The notes under the pieces are model-generated. The model was not told the origin of the DNA. It worked only from the letters and a program-made list of their open reading frames with translations, and did not search any database. Of a stretch of 64,000 nucleotides of DNA, positions 28,799 to 37,220 are shown piece by piece. The DNA lies in assembly GCF_003667705.1 (NCBI RefSeq), contig NZ_CP033019.1, forward strand, positions 620,001-684,000, in the 5' to 3' direction. The translations under genes and the position numbers were made by a program. Every line of letters starts with the position of its first letter. Position 1 is the stretch's first letter. This stretch comes from Janthinobacterium agaricidamnosum. Lineage in GTDB: Bacteria > Pseudomonadota > Gammaproteobacteria > Burkholderiales > Burkholderiaceae_D.

Positions 28799-29281
28799 TT
28801 ACTCGAAGACCTTCAGTTTCAGCTGGAAACTGAGCGCGCCATACAGGCGGTCCTTGTAAGACGGCACGATGGCGATATTCACGCCCACGCGCTGGTATTC
28901 ATAGCTGATGGTGGGGACCAGGGCCGGGAACCAGCCGCCATCGCGCATCTTCGGATAGCCGCTGAAGCCGCCAACGACGGCGCCGATGCGCAGCGGGCCC
29001 ACCTTGATTGGCTGGTAGTACACGCCCAGGTAATTCGAGTAGGCGCGGTCGCTATTGTAGAAGCGGCCGGCCGTGACCGACGCGACCGTGGAGAAGCGGT
29101 ATTCGGCGCCCAGGCCCGGATTGCTGTCGTTCAGGTTCTTGTCGCGCTGAAAGTGATACGAATAAAAGCCCGCGTTGAGCCAGGTTTCGCTGAGCGGCTG
29201 GTTGTCGATCATGTTAAACACATCGGCTTGCGCGCCGCAGGCATATGCCAGCATCAGTGCGCCTAGGGACAATCGTTTCAT
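28799..29281 (-). CDS. Small outer-membrane beta-barrel protein, PagP-like in appearance
   Basis: 160 residues with a signal peptide (MKRLSLGALMLAYACGAQA) and alternating amphipathic strands (GLGAEYRFSTVASVTAGRFYNS, LGVYYQPIKVGPLRIGAVVGG, PTISYEYQRVGVNIAIVPSY), ending in a beta-strand ALSFQLKLKVFE. Size and strand pattern recall the eight-stranded PagP-like barrels of Burkholderiales, but no catalytic residues can be assigned with confidence. It is divergent from the PEP-CTERM gene. Confidence 0.65.
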   Translation of the reverse strand: MKRLSLGALMLAYACGAQADVFNMIDNQPLSETWLNAGFYSYHFQRDKNLNDSNPGLGAEYRFSTVASVTAGRFYNSDRAYSNYLGVYYQPIKVGPLRIGAVVGGFSGYPKMRDGGWFPALVPTISYEYQRVGVNIAIVPSYKDRLYGALSFQLKLKVFE

Positions 29282-29582
29282 GCGTGCTTCATCCTTATGA
29301 TTTCATACTTTATGGGCTGGCCTGGTCTGGCGCTGCCGCGATCGTATCACCAAGTTGGCTGCGCTTCTAAGCAATATTGAAAGTGCAGAACAGACGGCTG
29401 TTTGCCCGTCTGTTTTCAGCGTTAGCCGGATGGCTGGGGCGTTCTCCGGGCAGCGCCAGGAGAATGATTCCTGCCGGGCAACTATGTTTTCATTATTGTT
29501 ACAAAAGTTGTTGGTTTGCGACATATCAAAGCGGATGGATATGATATTCTGGCGTCAAGTTAATTTTCTTTTTGGAAATAAA
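29282..29582. other. 301-base divergent intergenic region
   Basis: No gene was recognised. It contains a perfect 9-bp hairpin AACAGACGG / CCGTCTGTT (29389-29414, 8-base loop), which could be a terminator or attenuator. It also contains the promoter of the PEP-CTERM gene (29516-29545). Confidence 0.55.
29516..29545 (+). promoter_or_regulatory. Candidate sigma-70 promoter of the PEP-CTERM gene
   Basis: TTGCGA (29516-29521), an 18-base spacer and TATGAT (29540-29545), with the predicted start site about 30 bases before the ATG at 29583. Confidence 0.5.
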
Positions 29583-30527
29583 ATGTCAATCATGCCTAAA
29601 TCATCATTCGTTCTCGTTTTGTCGACCGTGTTTGCCGCCGGCGCCGCGCAAGCCGGTGTTGTCGATTTGGGCATCGGTGGCGCCAATTTGTATTCCCTCA
29701 GTAACTTCAGCGCGTCCGGCAGCGATGTCGAAGGCGGCGTGCTGGTCGCCGGTAACTTGACGGCATCGAACTATTCGGTCAATGACAAGAACAAGGATGC
29801 CTACGTCACGCATGGCAACACCGGCTATGCGCTGGTGGTTGGCGGCAACCTGAACTACAGCTCCGGCTCGATCAAGAACGGCAATTACTATGTGGGCGGC
29901 AGCACGACGACGAGCAGCGTGGGCCTGAACACGGCTAGCAAGACCACGGTGTCGCCCGTGTCGTTCGCCACGACGTCGGCGCAGCTGAAAAACACCTCGA
30001 CCTCGCTGGCCAACGTGGCAGCGACGGGCAGCAGCTCGGTGGCCTATGGCGGCATGACCCTGAAGGGCGGCACGGGCAATGTGCAAGTGTTCGACCTGAC
30101 TTCCGCGGCGCTGGGCTCGGTGAACAACTTCAAGTTCAGCAATCTGCACACGAACGACACCCTGATCCTCAATATCAGCGGCACGAATGTGAACCTGTCC
30201 GGCGGCTACGGCGATTTCAGCAAATACAATGTGCTGTACAACTTCTATGAAGCGCAAACCATCACCTTGAACGGCGTGGGCCTGTACGGCAGCGTCCTGG
30301 CGCCGCTGGCGACCCTGGCCGGCGGCAATGGCCAGATCAACGGCAGCGTCGTGGTGGGGAACTGGGCCTCGAACATCCAGGTCAATGCGAACCATTATTT
30401 CAATGCTACCAACGTGTCCGGTTATGTGTCGGCCGTGCCGGAACCGGAAACCTATGCGATGCTGCTGGCAGGCCTGGGCATGATCGGCTTCATGGCGCGC
30501 CGCCGCAAGAACAAGACGGCTGCGTAA
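29583..30527 (+). CDS. Choice-of-anchor A family PEP-CTERM exported protein
   Basis: 314-residue surface protein. The N-terminal signal peptide (MSIMPKSSFVLVLSTVFAAGAAQA) is followed by a Ser/Thr/Asn-rich choice-of-anchor A domain (LGIGGANLYSLSNFSASGSD, GGVLVAGNLTASNYSV, YGSVLAPLATLAGGNGQING). The C-terminus is a textbook PEP-CTERM tripartite signal: VPEPETYAMLLAGL, a transmembrane stretch, and the basic tail RRRKNK. Such proteins are processed by an exosortase and tied to exopolysaccharide or biofilm matrix. No exosortase gene is in the window. The ATG at 29583 has GGAA upstream and begins the signal peptide. A terminator follows. Confidence 0.92.
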   Translation: MSIMPKSSFVLVLSTVFAAGAAQAGVVDLGIGGANLYSLSNFSASGSDVEGGVLVAGNLTASNYSVNDKNKDAYVTHGNTGYALVVGGNLNYSSGSIKNGNYYVGGSTTTSSVGLNTASKTTVSPVSFATTSAQLKNTSTSLANVAATGSSSVAYGGMTLKGGTGNVQVFDLTSAALGSVNNFKFSNLHTNDTLILNISGTNVNLSGGYGDFSKYNVLYNFYEAQTITLNGVGLYGSVLAPLATLAGGNGQINGSVVVGNWASNIQVNANHYFNATNVSGYVSAVPEPETYAMLLAGLGMIGFMARRRKNKTAA

Positions 30528-30540
30528 GCGTTCGCGCTGT

Positions 30541-31239
30541 TCAGAAAACCGCCTGTCGAGGCGGTTTTTTTTCGTCCGCTGGCGGCATGGCCACCGCCGC
30601 CAGCACCATGTGCGCGATCAGGATTTCGGCGTCCTCGTAATCCTTGCGCGTGAGCTGCTTGCGTTCCAGCACCAGGGCCATCTGCGCCGAAAAATCCGCA
30701 TACGATTGGGTCATGGCCCAGATGGCGAACATCAGGTGCGTGGCGTTGACGGGCGCGATCCGGCCGGCGGCGATCCACGCTTCGAAGACGGCGATATCCT
30801 TGCGCAGCAGGGGCACGACCCGGTCGCGTATCTGCGTGCCGTACAGGGGCGCGCCATTGATCACTTCCAGCGCATACACGCGCGAGGCCCACGGCTGTTC
30901 GCGCGAAAAACGCAGCTTGGCGCCGATATACGCGCGCAGCACGTCGCGCGGCTCGTCGTGTTCATTGGCCAGCATGTCCATGCGCGCCAGCCAGTCGTCG
31001 AGCACGTCGTCGAGCACGCGCTGGTACAGCAGCTGCTTGGACGGGAAGTAATACATCAGGTTTTGCTTCGACAGGCCGGCCCGCTCGGCGATGGTGGCGA
31101 TCGACGCGCCCTCATAGCCGCATTCGGCGAACGCGCGCACGGCTTGCTCCAGGATGTCCGCTTCCAGGCGGTCGCGGTTTTGCAAACGCCGGCCGCCGGC
31201 ATTTTTCACGGAAAGGGCAGGGGATTTGTCGCTGGCCAT
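30541..31239 (-). CDS. rutR: RutR-like TetR-family regulator
   Basis: 232-residue TetR-type repressor with an N-terminal HTH (FAECGYEGASIATIAERAGL, SKQNLMYYFPSKQLLYQRVL) and a C-terminal YcdC/RutR-like domain (SREQPWASRVYALEVINGAPL, AIWAMTQSYADFSAQMALVL). RutR of E. coli senses uracil and thymine. Here the gene lies beside pyrimidine-catabolic genes, which supports the assignment. It starts 10 bases after the MocR gene, so the two regulators share a transcript. The RutR consensus TTGACCA-NN-TGGTCAA is partly matched at 32832-32847. Confidence 0.85.
   Translation of the reverse strand: MASDKSPALSVKNAGGRRLQNRDRLEADILEQAVRAFAECGYEGASIATIAERAGLSKQNLMYYFPSKQLLYQRVLDDVLDDWLARMDMLANEHDEPRDVLRAYIGAKLRFSREQPWASRVYALEVINGAPLYGTQIRDRVVPLLRKDIAVFEAWIAAGRIAPVNATHLMFAIWAMTQSYADFSAQMALVLERKQLTRKDYEDAEILIAHMVLAAVAMPPADEKKPPRQAVF
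30545..30572 (+). terminator. Terminator after the PEP-CTERM gene
   Basis: Stem AACCGCCT / AGGCGGTT with a GTCG loop and a run of eight T. It lies within the 3' end of the converging rutR-like coding sequence. Confidence 0.88.
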
Positions 31240-31249
31240 GACGGGTTCT

Positions 31250-32707
31250 TTAGCGTGGGCGTATCGATTGCAGGAATGCCTGCAGCACGGGGGTATCGGT
31301 GTAGGCCACGTTGAAGCGGAACCACACCGTCTCGGGCGCGCGCAGCATGAAAAATTCGTTCGGCGAAAGCAGGATGCCCGCCTTCAAGGCCATGTCGGCG
31401 ATGACCTTGCCATTCCATTCCGGCGTTTGCACGTCGGGCCAGCCGGCGCTGACGAACATGCCGCCGCGGGGCCGCGCCACGGGCGCCATGCCCGCCTGCG
31501 CCAGGCAGTCGATGCTGCGCTCGCGGGCCGCATCGAGCTGCGCCACGAGCCGTTCGACCATGCGCTTGTAGGGCCGCGCGGAGATGGCGTGGTAGACGGC
31601 GCGCTCGTTGATTTCCGACGTCGTCAGTCCCGCCAGCATTTTCACGCGCACCAGTTCGGCCACCAGCGGCGGCGAGGCGCAAATCGATCCCACGCGCAGC
31701 ACGGGCGACAGAGTCTTGGAAAAACTGCCCACGCGGATCACGCGGCGCAAGCCGTCCATCGCCGCCAGCGACGCTTCGCCGCGCGCCGCCAGTTCGCGGT
31801 AGATATCGTCTTCCACCAGCCAGAAATCGAATTGCTCGGCCAGTGCCAGCAGGCGGTGCGCCTGCGCCTGGGTGAGCGATGTACCGAGCGGATTTTGCAG
31901 CACCGTGTTGACGAACATCAGTTTCGGCTGCGTACGCGCGGCTTCAACGGCCAGCGCATCGAGATCGAGGCCCGCTTCGCCGCGGTGGACGCCCACGGGG
32001 ATGCAGCCGTGGTGGCGTATCAGCGACTGCAGGTTGCTGTAGCCGGGGTCTTCCACCAGCACCGTGTCGCCCGGCTTGGTCAGGCTGCGCAGGATCAAGT
32101 CAAAAGCATGCGTGGCGCCGTGCGTCAGCAGGACCTGGTCCGGCTCGACCTGGAACAGCTCTTCCGACAGGCTGCTTGCCAGGTGCTGGCGCAGCGAGGG
32201 AAAGCCGAGAGGGTGGCCATAGCCGCGCAGGCGGCTGGCGGGAATGCGCATGGCCTGGCGCACGGCGTCGAGCACGGTCGCTTCGCCATACATCTCGGGC
32301 GGCAGCCAGCCCGCCCCCACGGGGAGGGCGTCGGACACGCCCGAATACAGGTCCGGCGTGAGGGCGTCGATGGCCGTGGGGCTGGCGTGCACAGCCAATT
32401 GCGGCGAGGCGGCGATATCGTGGCGCGCGACGAAATAGCCGGAACCGCGCCGCGACGACAGCAAACCGAGGTTGACCAGGCGGTCATACGATTCGACGAC
32501 GGTAAACGTCGACACGCCATTGCAGCGGGCGAACTGGCGCACGGACGGCATGCGCGTGCCGATGCGCAGGGCGCGGCTGCCCACCATGACGCTGATGGCG
32601 ATGACGATCTGCTCGACCAGGCCGCCCTTTTTCTGGCGGTCGATGTCGAGCACGGGCCAGCCGCTGGCTTGCTCGGGAGCATCGTCTGTGCTGTCGCTGT
32701 GCTTCAC
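31250..32707 (-). CDS. MocR-type regulator (GntR HTH plus aminotransferase domain)
   Basis: 485 residues. Residues 1-100 are a GntR winged helix (KKGGLVEQIVIAISVMVGS, GTRMPSVRQFARCNGVSTFT). The rest is a fold-type I aminotransferase-like domain with the PLP-binding region VGSFSKTLSPVLRVG (Lys of SFSKTLSP) and LVEDDIYREL. MocR proteins use PLP to sense amino compounds. Being divergent from a beta-alanine-type aminotransferase and upstream of rutR, it may sense an amino product of pyrimidine breakdown such as beta-alanine or beta-aminoisobutyrate (inference). Confidence 0.88.
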   Translation of the reverse strand: MKHSDSTDDAPEQASGWPVLDIDRQKKGGLVEQIVIAISVMVGSRALRIGTRMPSVRQFARCNGVSTFTVVESYDRLVNLGLLSSRRGSGYFVARHDIAASPQLAVHASPTAIDALTPDLYSGVSDALPVGAGWLPPEMYGEATVLDAVRQAMRIPASRLRGYGHPLGFPSLRQHLASSLSEELFQVEPDQVLLTHGATHAFDLILRSLTKPGDTVLVEDPGYSNLQSLIRHHGCIPVGVHRGEAGLDLDALAVEAARTQPKLMFVNTVLQNPLGTSLTQAQAHRLLALAEQFDFWLVEDDIYRELAARGEASLAAMDGLRRVIRVGSFSKTLSPVLRVGSICASPPLVAELVRVKMLAGLTTSEINERAVYHAISARPYKRMVERLVAQLDAARERSIDCLAQAGMAPVARPRGGMFVSAGWPDVQTPEWNGKVIADMALKAGILLSPNEFFMLRAPETVWFRFNVAYTDTPVLQAFLQSIRPR

Positions 32708-32831
32708 GGTGGCTCCTTATGCTGCCTTGCACAAAAAAACTGTAGTGGTTTTTCGACCTGTACGGTTGGGATACTTTGCCGTTTGTGTATCTGTGCCATT
32801 GGGGATGGCCTGTCTATTATTACATCAGCTT

Positions 32832-32847
32832 TTTGCCAACTGGTAAA
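32832..32847. promoter_or_regulatory. RutR-like operator candidate
   Basis: TTTGCCA-AC-TGGTAAA, a near-perfect inverted repeat. It matches the E. coli RutR consensus TTGACCA-NN-TGGTCAA at 11 of 14 defined positions. It lies 63 bases upstream of the omega-aminotransferase start, in the divergent MocR/aminotransferase gap. Confidence 0.5.
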
Positions 32848-32910
32848 TTATTTTACGCTTCGTCAAAAACGATCCTGGCCCCCGCGCCAGCCCATTCCAA
32901 GGAGAAGGTC

Positions 32911-34227
32911 ATGAACGAAACAAGGCCGGAATCGATGTCGGCATTCTGGATGCCGTTTACGAACAACCGCGATTTCAAGGCCAACCCGCGCCTGCTGGTA
33001 TCGGCCGAAGGCATGTATTACAAGGATGTCGATGGCAACGCCATCCTCGATGGCACGGCGGGCCTGTGGTGCGTGCCGTGCGGCCATGCGCAGCCGAAAA
33101 TCGTCGGCGCCATCCGCGACATGGTGGGCCAGCTCGACTTCGCCCCCACTTTCCAGATGGGCCATCCGGCCGCCTTCGACCTGGCGGAAAAACTGATGGA
33201 CTACACGGGCCACAAGTTCGGCCATGTGTTTTATACGAATTCCGGCTCCGAAGCCGTCGATACGGCGTTGAAGATCGCGCTGGCCTACCACCGGGCGCGC
33301 GGCGAGGGCGCGCGCACGCGCCTGATCGGCCGCGAACGCGGTTACCACGGCGTCGGTTTCGGCGGCATTTCCGTGGGCGGCATCGGCGGCAACCGCAAGA
33401 CCTTCGGCCCCCTGCTACCGGGTGTTGACCACCTGCCGCACACGCACAACCTGGATAAGAACGCCTACACGGTGGGCGAACCCGAATACGGCACCCACCT
33501 GGCCGACGAGCTGGAACGCATTATCGCCCTGCACGACGCCTCGACGATCGCCGCCGTCATCGTCGAACCGGTGGCCGGTTCCACGGGCGTGCTGATCCCG
33601 CCGAAAGGCTATCTGAAACGCTTGCGCGAACTGTGCACCAAGCACGGCATCCTGTTGATTTTCGATGAAGTGATCACGGGTTTCGGCCGCATGACGACGC
33701 CTTTCGCCGCCGACTATTTCGACGTCGAGCCGGACCTGATGACGACGGCGAAGGGCCTGACCAACGGCATGGTGCCGATGGGGGCAGTGTTCAGCAAAAA
33801 GTATATCCACGATGCCTTCATGGATGCGCCGCCCGGCATCGAACTGTTCCACGGCTATACGTATTCCGGCCACCCGCTGGCCTGCGCCGCCTCGCTGGCC
33901 ACCCTGCAAGTGTTCGAGGAGCAGGACATCCTGGGCCACGCGAAAGCGATGCAGGCGTACTGGAGCGACGCCGTGCACTCGCTGAAAGGCTTGCCGCACG
34001 TGATCGACCTGCGCAGCATCGGCCTGATCGCCGGCATCGAACTCGATCCCATCGCCGGTAAGCCGGGCACGCGCGCCTTCAACGCCTTCAAGCAGGCCTT
34101 CGCCGACGGTGTGCTGATACGCACGACGGGCGACATCATCGCGCTGTCGCCGCCGCTGGTGCTGGAGAAGCAGCATGTCGACGAGCTGTTCGGCAAGCTG
34201 GCCACGGTGCTGAAGAACCTTGATTAA
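32911..34227 (+). CDS. Omega-amino acid:pyruvate (beta-alanine) aminotransferase
   Basis: 438-residue class III aminotransferase. Conserved parts: AFWMPFTNNRDFKANPRLL, a hallmark of beta-alanine:pyruvate transaminases; FYTNSGSEAVDTALKIALAYH; IFDEVITGFGRM with the PLP Asp; and TTAKGLTNGMVPMGAV with the PLP Lys. AAGGAG is well placed upstream. Predicted to turn beta-alanine and 3-aminoisobutyrate from uracil and thymine into malonate and methylmalonate semialdehydes, which the next gene's dehydrogenase would oxidise. The two form a logical pair. Confidence 0.92.
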   Translation: MNETRPESMSAFWMPFTNNRDFKANPRLLVSAEGMYYKDVDGNAILDGTAGLWCVPCGHAQPKIVGAIRDMVGQLDFAPTFQMGHPAAFDLAEKLMDYTGHKFGHVFYTNSGSEAVDTALKIALAYHRARGEGARTRLIGRERGYHGVGFGGISVGGIGGNRKTFGPLLPGVDHLPHTHNLDKNAYTVGEPEYGTHLADELERIIALHDASTIAAVIVEPVAGSTGVLIPPKGYLKRLRELCTKHGILLIFDEVITGFGRMTTPFAADYFDVEPDLMTTAKGLTNGMVPMGAVFSKKYIHDAFMDAPPGIELFHGYTYSGHPLACAASLATLQVFEEQDILGHAKAMQAYWSDAVHSLKGLPHVIDLRSIGLIAGIELDPIAGKPGTRAFNAFKQAFADGVLIRTTGDIIALSPPLVLEKQHVDELFGKLATVLKNLD

Positions 34228-34232
34228 GCCCC

Positions 34233-34259
34233 GGGGTCAGACCCGCCGGGTCTGACCCC
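34233..34259. repeat. GGGGTCAGACCC palindrome, copy 4 (hairpin)
   Basis: Perfect 12-base arms GGGGTCAGACCC / GGGTCTGACCCC with only a three-base GCC loop, five bases after the aminotransferase stop. Same arms as copy 3. It lacks a T-run, so it is not a standard terminator. Confidence 0.88.
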
Positions 34260-34263
34260 AGAA

Positions 34264-34280
34264 TTTGCCCTTGGGGTAAA
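34264..34280. promoter_or_regulatory. Second TTTGCC / GGTAAA inverted repeat
   Basis: TTTGCCC-TTG-GGGTAAA lies 13 bases before the start codon of the semialdehyde dehydrogenase gene. It resembles the RutR-like site at 32832 but has a three-base instead of two-base spacer, so it may be fortuitous. Confidence 0.3.
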
Positions 34281-34293
34281 GAGAGGAAATAAC

Positions 34294-35808
34294 GTGAACC
34301 AAATTAACACACAGCTCGACACCATCACCCACTACATCAACGGCGCCAAAGTCGACACCCAAAGCGGCCGCTACGGCGACGTCTACAACCCGGCCCTGGG
34401 CGAGCCTGTGGCGCGCGTGGCGCTGGGCACCGTGGAAGACGTGGACGCGGCCGTGCAGGCGGCGGCCACCGCTTTTCCCTCGTGGTCGGCCACGCCGCCG
34501 CTGACGCGCGCCAGGGTCCTGTTCCGCTACCTGCAGCTGTGCCAGCAGCACACGGACGAATTTGCCGCCATGCTCACGCGCGAGCATGGCAAGACCTTTG
34601 CCGATGCCCAGGGCGAGGTGGCGCGCGGCATCGAGATGGTGGAATTTGCCGTCGGCATACCGCAATTGCTGAAGGGCGAATTCACGGACCAGATTTCGCG
34701 CGGCATCGACGCCTGGTCCATGCGCCAGGCTCTCGGCGTGGTGGCCGGCATCACGCCGTTTAACTTTCCCGTGATGGTGCCGATGTGGATGTTCCCGGTG
34801 GCGATTGCCTGCGGCAATACCTTCGTCTTGAAACCGTCCGAGCGCGATCCGTCCGCGTCGCTGCTGCACGCGAAATTGCTCAAGGATGCAGGTTTACCCG
34901 ACGGCGTCTTCAACGTGGTACAGGGAGACAAGGTGACGGTCGACGCCTTGCTCGACCACCCCGTGGTGCAGGCGATCAGCTTTGTCGGCTCGACGCCGAT
35001 CGCGGAATACATCTATGCGCGCGGCAGCGCCAGCGGCAAGCGCGTGCAAGCCCTGGGCGGCGCGAAAAACCACATGGTGGTGATGCCCGACGCGGACATG
35101 GAGATGACGGTCGACGCGCTGATCGGCGCGGCCTACGGATCGGCGGGCGAGCGCTGCATGGCCATCTCCGTCGTCGTGGCCGTGGGCGACGCGGGCGACA
35201 AGCTGATCGATGCACTGGCAACGCGCACGGCCGCACTGAAAGTGCGCGACGGTATGGAAGATGGTGCGGAAATGGGACCGGTCGTGTCGCTGGCCGCCAA
35301 GCAGCGGATCGAAAAACTGATCACCTCCGGCGTGGAGCAGGGCGCGACTTTGGTGGTCGATGGACGCAACCACGTGGTGCCGGGACGCGAGAACGGCTTC
35401 TTTGTCGGCGGCACCTTGTTCGATCACGTCACGCGTGACATGACTATCTACAAGGAAGAGATTTTCGGCCCCGTGCTGTGCGTGCTGCGGTGTCCTGACG
35501 TGGTGCACGCGGTGGAGCTGATCAACGCCAACGAGTATGGCAACGGCGTGGCCATTTACACGCGCGACGGCGGCGTGGCGCGCGAATTCGTGCGCCAGAT
35601 CCAGGTCGGCATGGTGGGCGTCAACATCCCCTTGCCCGTGCCGATGGCCTTCAACAGTTTCGGCGGCTGGAAGCGCAGCATGTTCGGCGACCACCACGCG
35701 TATGGCCCCGAAGGCGTGCGTTTCTACACGCGCCACAAGGCCGTGATGCAGCGCTGGCCGAACACGGCAAGCGCTGGTGTGGAATTTGCTTTTCCCCAGA
35801 TGAAGTAA
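34294..35808 (+). CDS. mmsA: Methylmalonate-semialdehyde dehydrogenase (CoA-acylating)
   Basis: 504-residue ALDH-superfamily enzyme converting (methyl)malonate semialdehyde to propionyl- or acetyl-CoA. The MMSDH signature is seen in [35 protein letters not shown] (these enzymes lack the usual general-base Glu of other ALDHs) and [12 protein letters not shown] with catalytic C288. The start is GTG with GAGAGGAA upstream. It follows the omega-aminotransferase gene and precedes preT, giving the lower part of the uracil/thymine route. Confidence 0.94.
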   Translation: MNQINTQLDTITHYINGAKVDTQSGRYGDVYNPALGEPVARVALGTVEDVDAAVQAAATAFPSWSATPPLTRARVLFRYLQLCQQHTDEFAAMLTREHGKTFADAQGEVARGIEMVEFAVGIPQLLKGEFTDQISRGIDAWSMRQALGVVAGITPFNFPVMVPMWMFPVAIACGNTFVLKPSERDPSASLLHAKLLKDAGLPDGVFNVVQGDKVTVDALLDHPVVQAISFVGSTPIAEYIYARGSASGKRVQALGGAKNHMVVMPDADMEMTVDALIGAAYGSAGERCMAISVVVAVGDAGDKLIDALATRTAALKVRDGMEDGAEMGPVVSLAAKQRIEKLITSGVEQGATLVVDGRNHVVPGRENGFFVGGTLFDHVTRDMTIYKEEIFGPVLCVLRCPDVVHAVELINANEYGNGVAIYTRDGGVAREFVRQIQVGMVGVNIPLPVPMAFNSFGGWKRSMFGDHHAYGPEGVRFYTRHKAVMQRWPNTASAGVEFAFPQMK

Positions 35809-35852
35809 GGGTTTTAAGTCAAACATTGGCCGCACAAAAAAAGGAAACCGCG

Positions 35853-37220
35853 ATGATCGAGTCCTTGAGTTATTTACCGCATCCCGCCCTGCCCAACGAG
35901 GAATTGGCTGGCCATTTCACGGACCTGGCGCCGCCCCTGACGGTGCGCCAGGCCGCCATCGAAAGCGCCCGCTGCCTGTACTGCTACGACGCGCCGTGCA
36001 GCCGCATCTGTCCGTCGGAAATCGACGTGGCCAGCTTCATCCGCAATATCCACGACAAGAACATCAACGGCGCCGCCGCTGGCATCCTGAAACAGAACAT
36101 CCTGGGCGGCAGCTGCGCGCGCGTCTGCCCGACGGAAATCCTGTGCGAAGACGTCTGCGTGCGCAACCACGACGCCGAAGGCCAGCCCGTCAGGATCGGT
36201 CTCTTGCAGCGCTATGCCGTCGACCATATGCACTTTGCGAGTCACCCGTTCAAACGGGCGGCAAGCACGGGCAAGACCATCGCCATCGTCGGCGCGGGAC
36301 CAGCCGGCCTGTCGTGCGCGCACCGCCTGGCCATGCTGGGCCACGACGTGGTGATCTTTGAGAAGGAAGACAAGGCGGGCGGCCTGAATGAATACGGCAT
36401 CGCCAAGTACAAGCTGACGGACGATTTCGCGCAAAAGGAAATCGACTTCCTGCTCGATATCGGCGGCATCGCCATCCGATGTCGCCAGGCGCTGGGTGAA
36501 AACGTGCAGCTGCGCGACTTGCATGCGCAGTACGACGCCGTCTTCCTGGGCCTGGGCCTGGGCGCCAGCCGCAAACTGGGCTTGACGGGCGAGGACGCGC
36601 CGGGCTTGCTGGCCGCCGTCGATTACATCGCCGCGCTGCGCCAGGCGGACGACCTGGCCGCGCTGCCCGTGCCGAAACGGGCGATTGTGATTGGCGCCGG
36701 CAATACGGCCATCGACATGGCCGTGCAGATTCAAAGGCTGGGCGCCGAGGAAGTCACCCTGGTCTACCGGCGCGGTTTCGACGCCATGACGGCCACCCAT
36801 CATGAACAGGAGATCGCCAAGGCGAACCAGGTGCGCATGCTGACGTGGGCCCAGCCGCAGCAGGTGCTGCTTGACGCTGCCGGCAAGGTGGCCGGCATGC
36901 GTTTCGAGAAAACCCGCATGCAGGGCACGCGCCTGGCGGGCACGGGCGAAACGTTCGACGTGGCGGCCGACGCCATCTTCAAGGCCATCGGCCAGAGCCT
37001 CGATACGCAGCTGCTGCATGACCCGATGGCGTCGTTGCTGCAGCGTGAAGGCGACAAGATCGCCGTCGACGCGGGTTTCCGCACTGTGCTGCCGGGGATC
37101 TACGCGGGCGGCGACTGCGTGGCGCCGGGGCAGGACTTGACGGTGCAGGCCGTCCAGCATGGCAAGCTGGCCGCACTGGCCATCCATTCCGATCTGTTCA
37201 ATAAAGTGGAGGCTGCATAA
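35853..37220 (+). CDS. preT: NAD(P)H-dependent dihydropyrimidine dehydrogenase subunit PreT
   Basis: 455-residue iron-sulfur flavoprotein that passes electrons from NAD(P)H to PreA. The N-terminus carries eight Cys for two [4Fe-4S] clusters (ARCLYCYDAPCSRICPSEID and SCARVCPTEILCEDVC). FAD-binding GAGPAGLSCAHRL and NAD(P)-binding GAGNTAIDMAVQ follow, and it ends with the GGDCVAPGQDLTVQAV motif of this family. The ATG at 35853 has AAGGAAACC upstream; an in-frame TTG at 35826 is less likely. The stop overlaps the preA start (TAATG). Confidence 0.95.
   Translation: MIESLSYLPHPALPNEELAGHFTDLAPPLTVRQAAIESARCLYCYDAPCSRICPSEIDVASFIRNIHDKNINGAAAGILKQNILGGSCARVCPTEILCEDVCVRNHDAEGQPVRIGLLQRYAVDHMHFASHPFKRAASTGKTIAIVGAGPAGLSCAHRLAMLGHDVVIFEKEDKAGGLNEYGIAKYKLTDDFAQKEIDFLLDIGGIAIRCRQALGENVQLRDLHAQYDAVFLGLGLGASRKLGLTGEDAPGLLAAVDYIAALRQADDLAALPVPKRAIVIGAGNTAIDMAVQIQRLGAEEVTLVYRRGFDAMTATHHEQEIAKANQVRMLTWAQPQQVLLDAAGKVAGMRFEKTRMQGTRLAGTGETFDVAADAIFKAIGQSLDTQLLHDPMASLLQREGDKIAVDAGFRTVLPGIYAGGDCVAPGQDLTVQAVQHGKLAALAIHSDLFNKVEAA

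Noticed and set aside
34233..34259. Strong hairpin after the aminotransferase as a terminator
   Set aside because: No T-run follows and the same arms recur in other gaps, so it is treated as a repeat.
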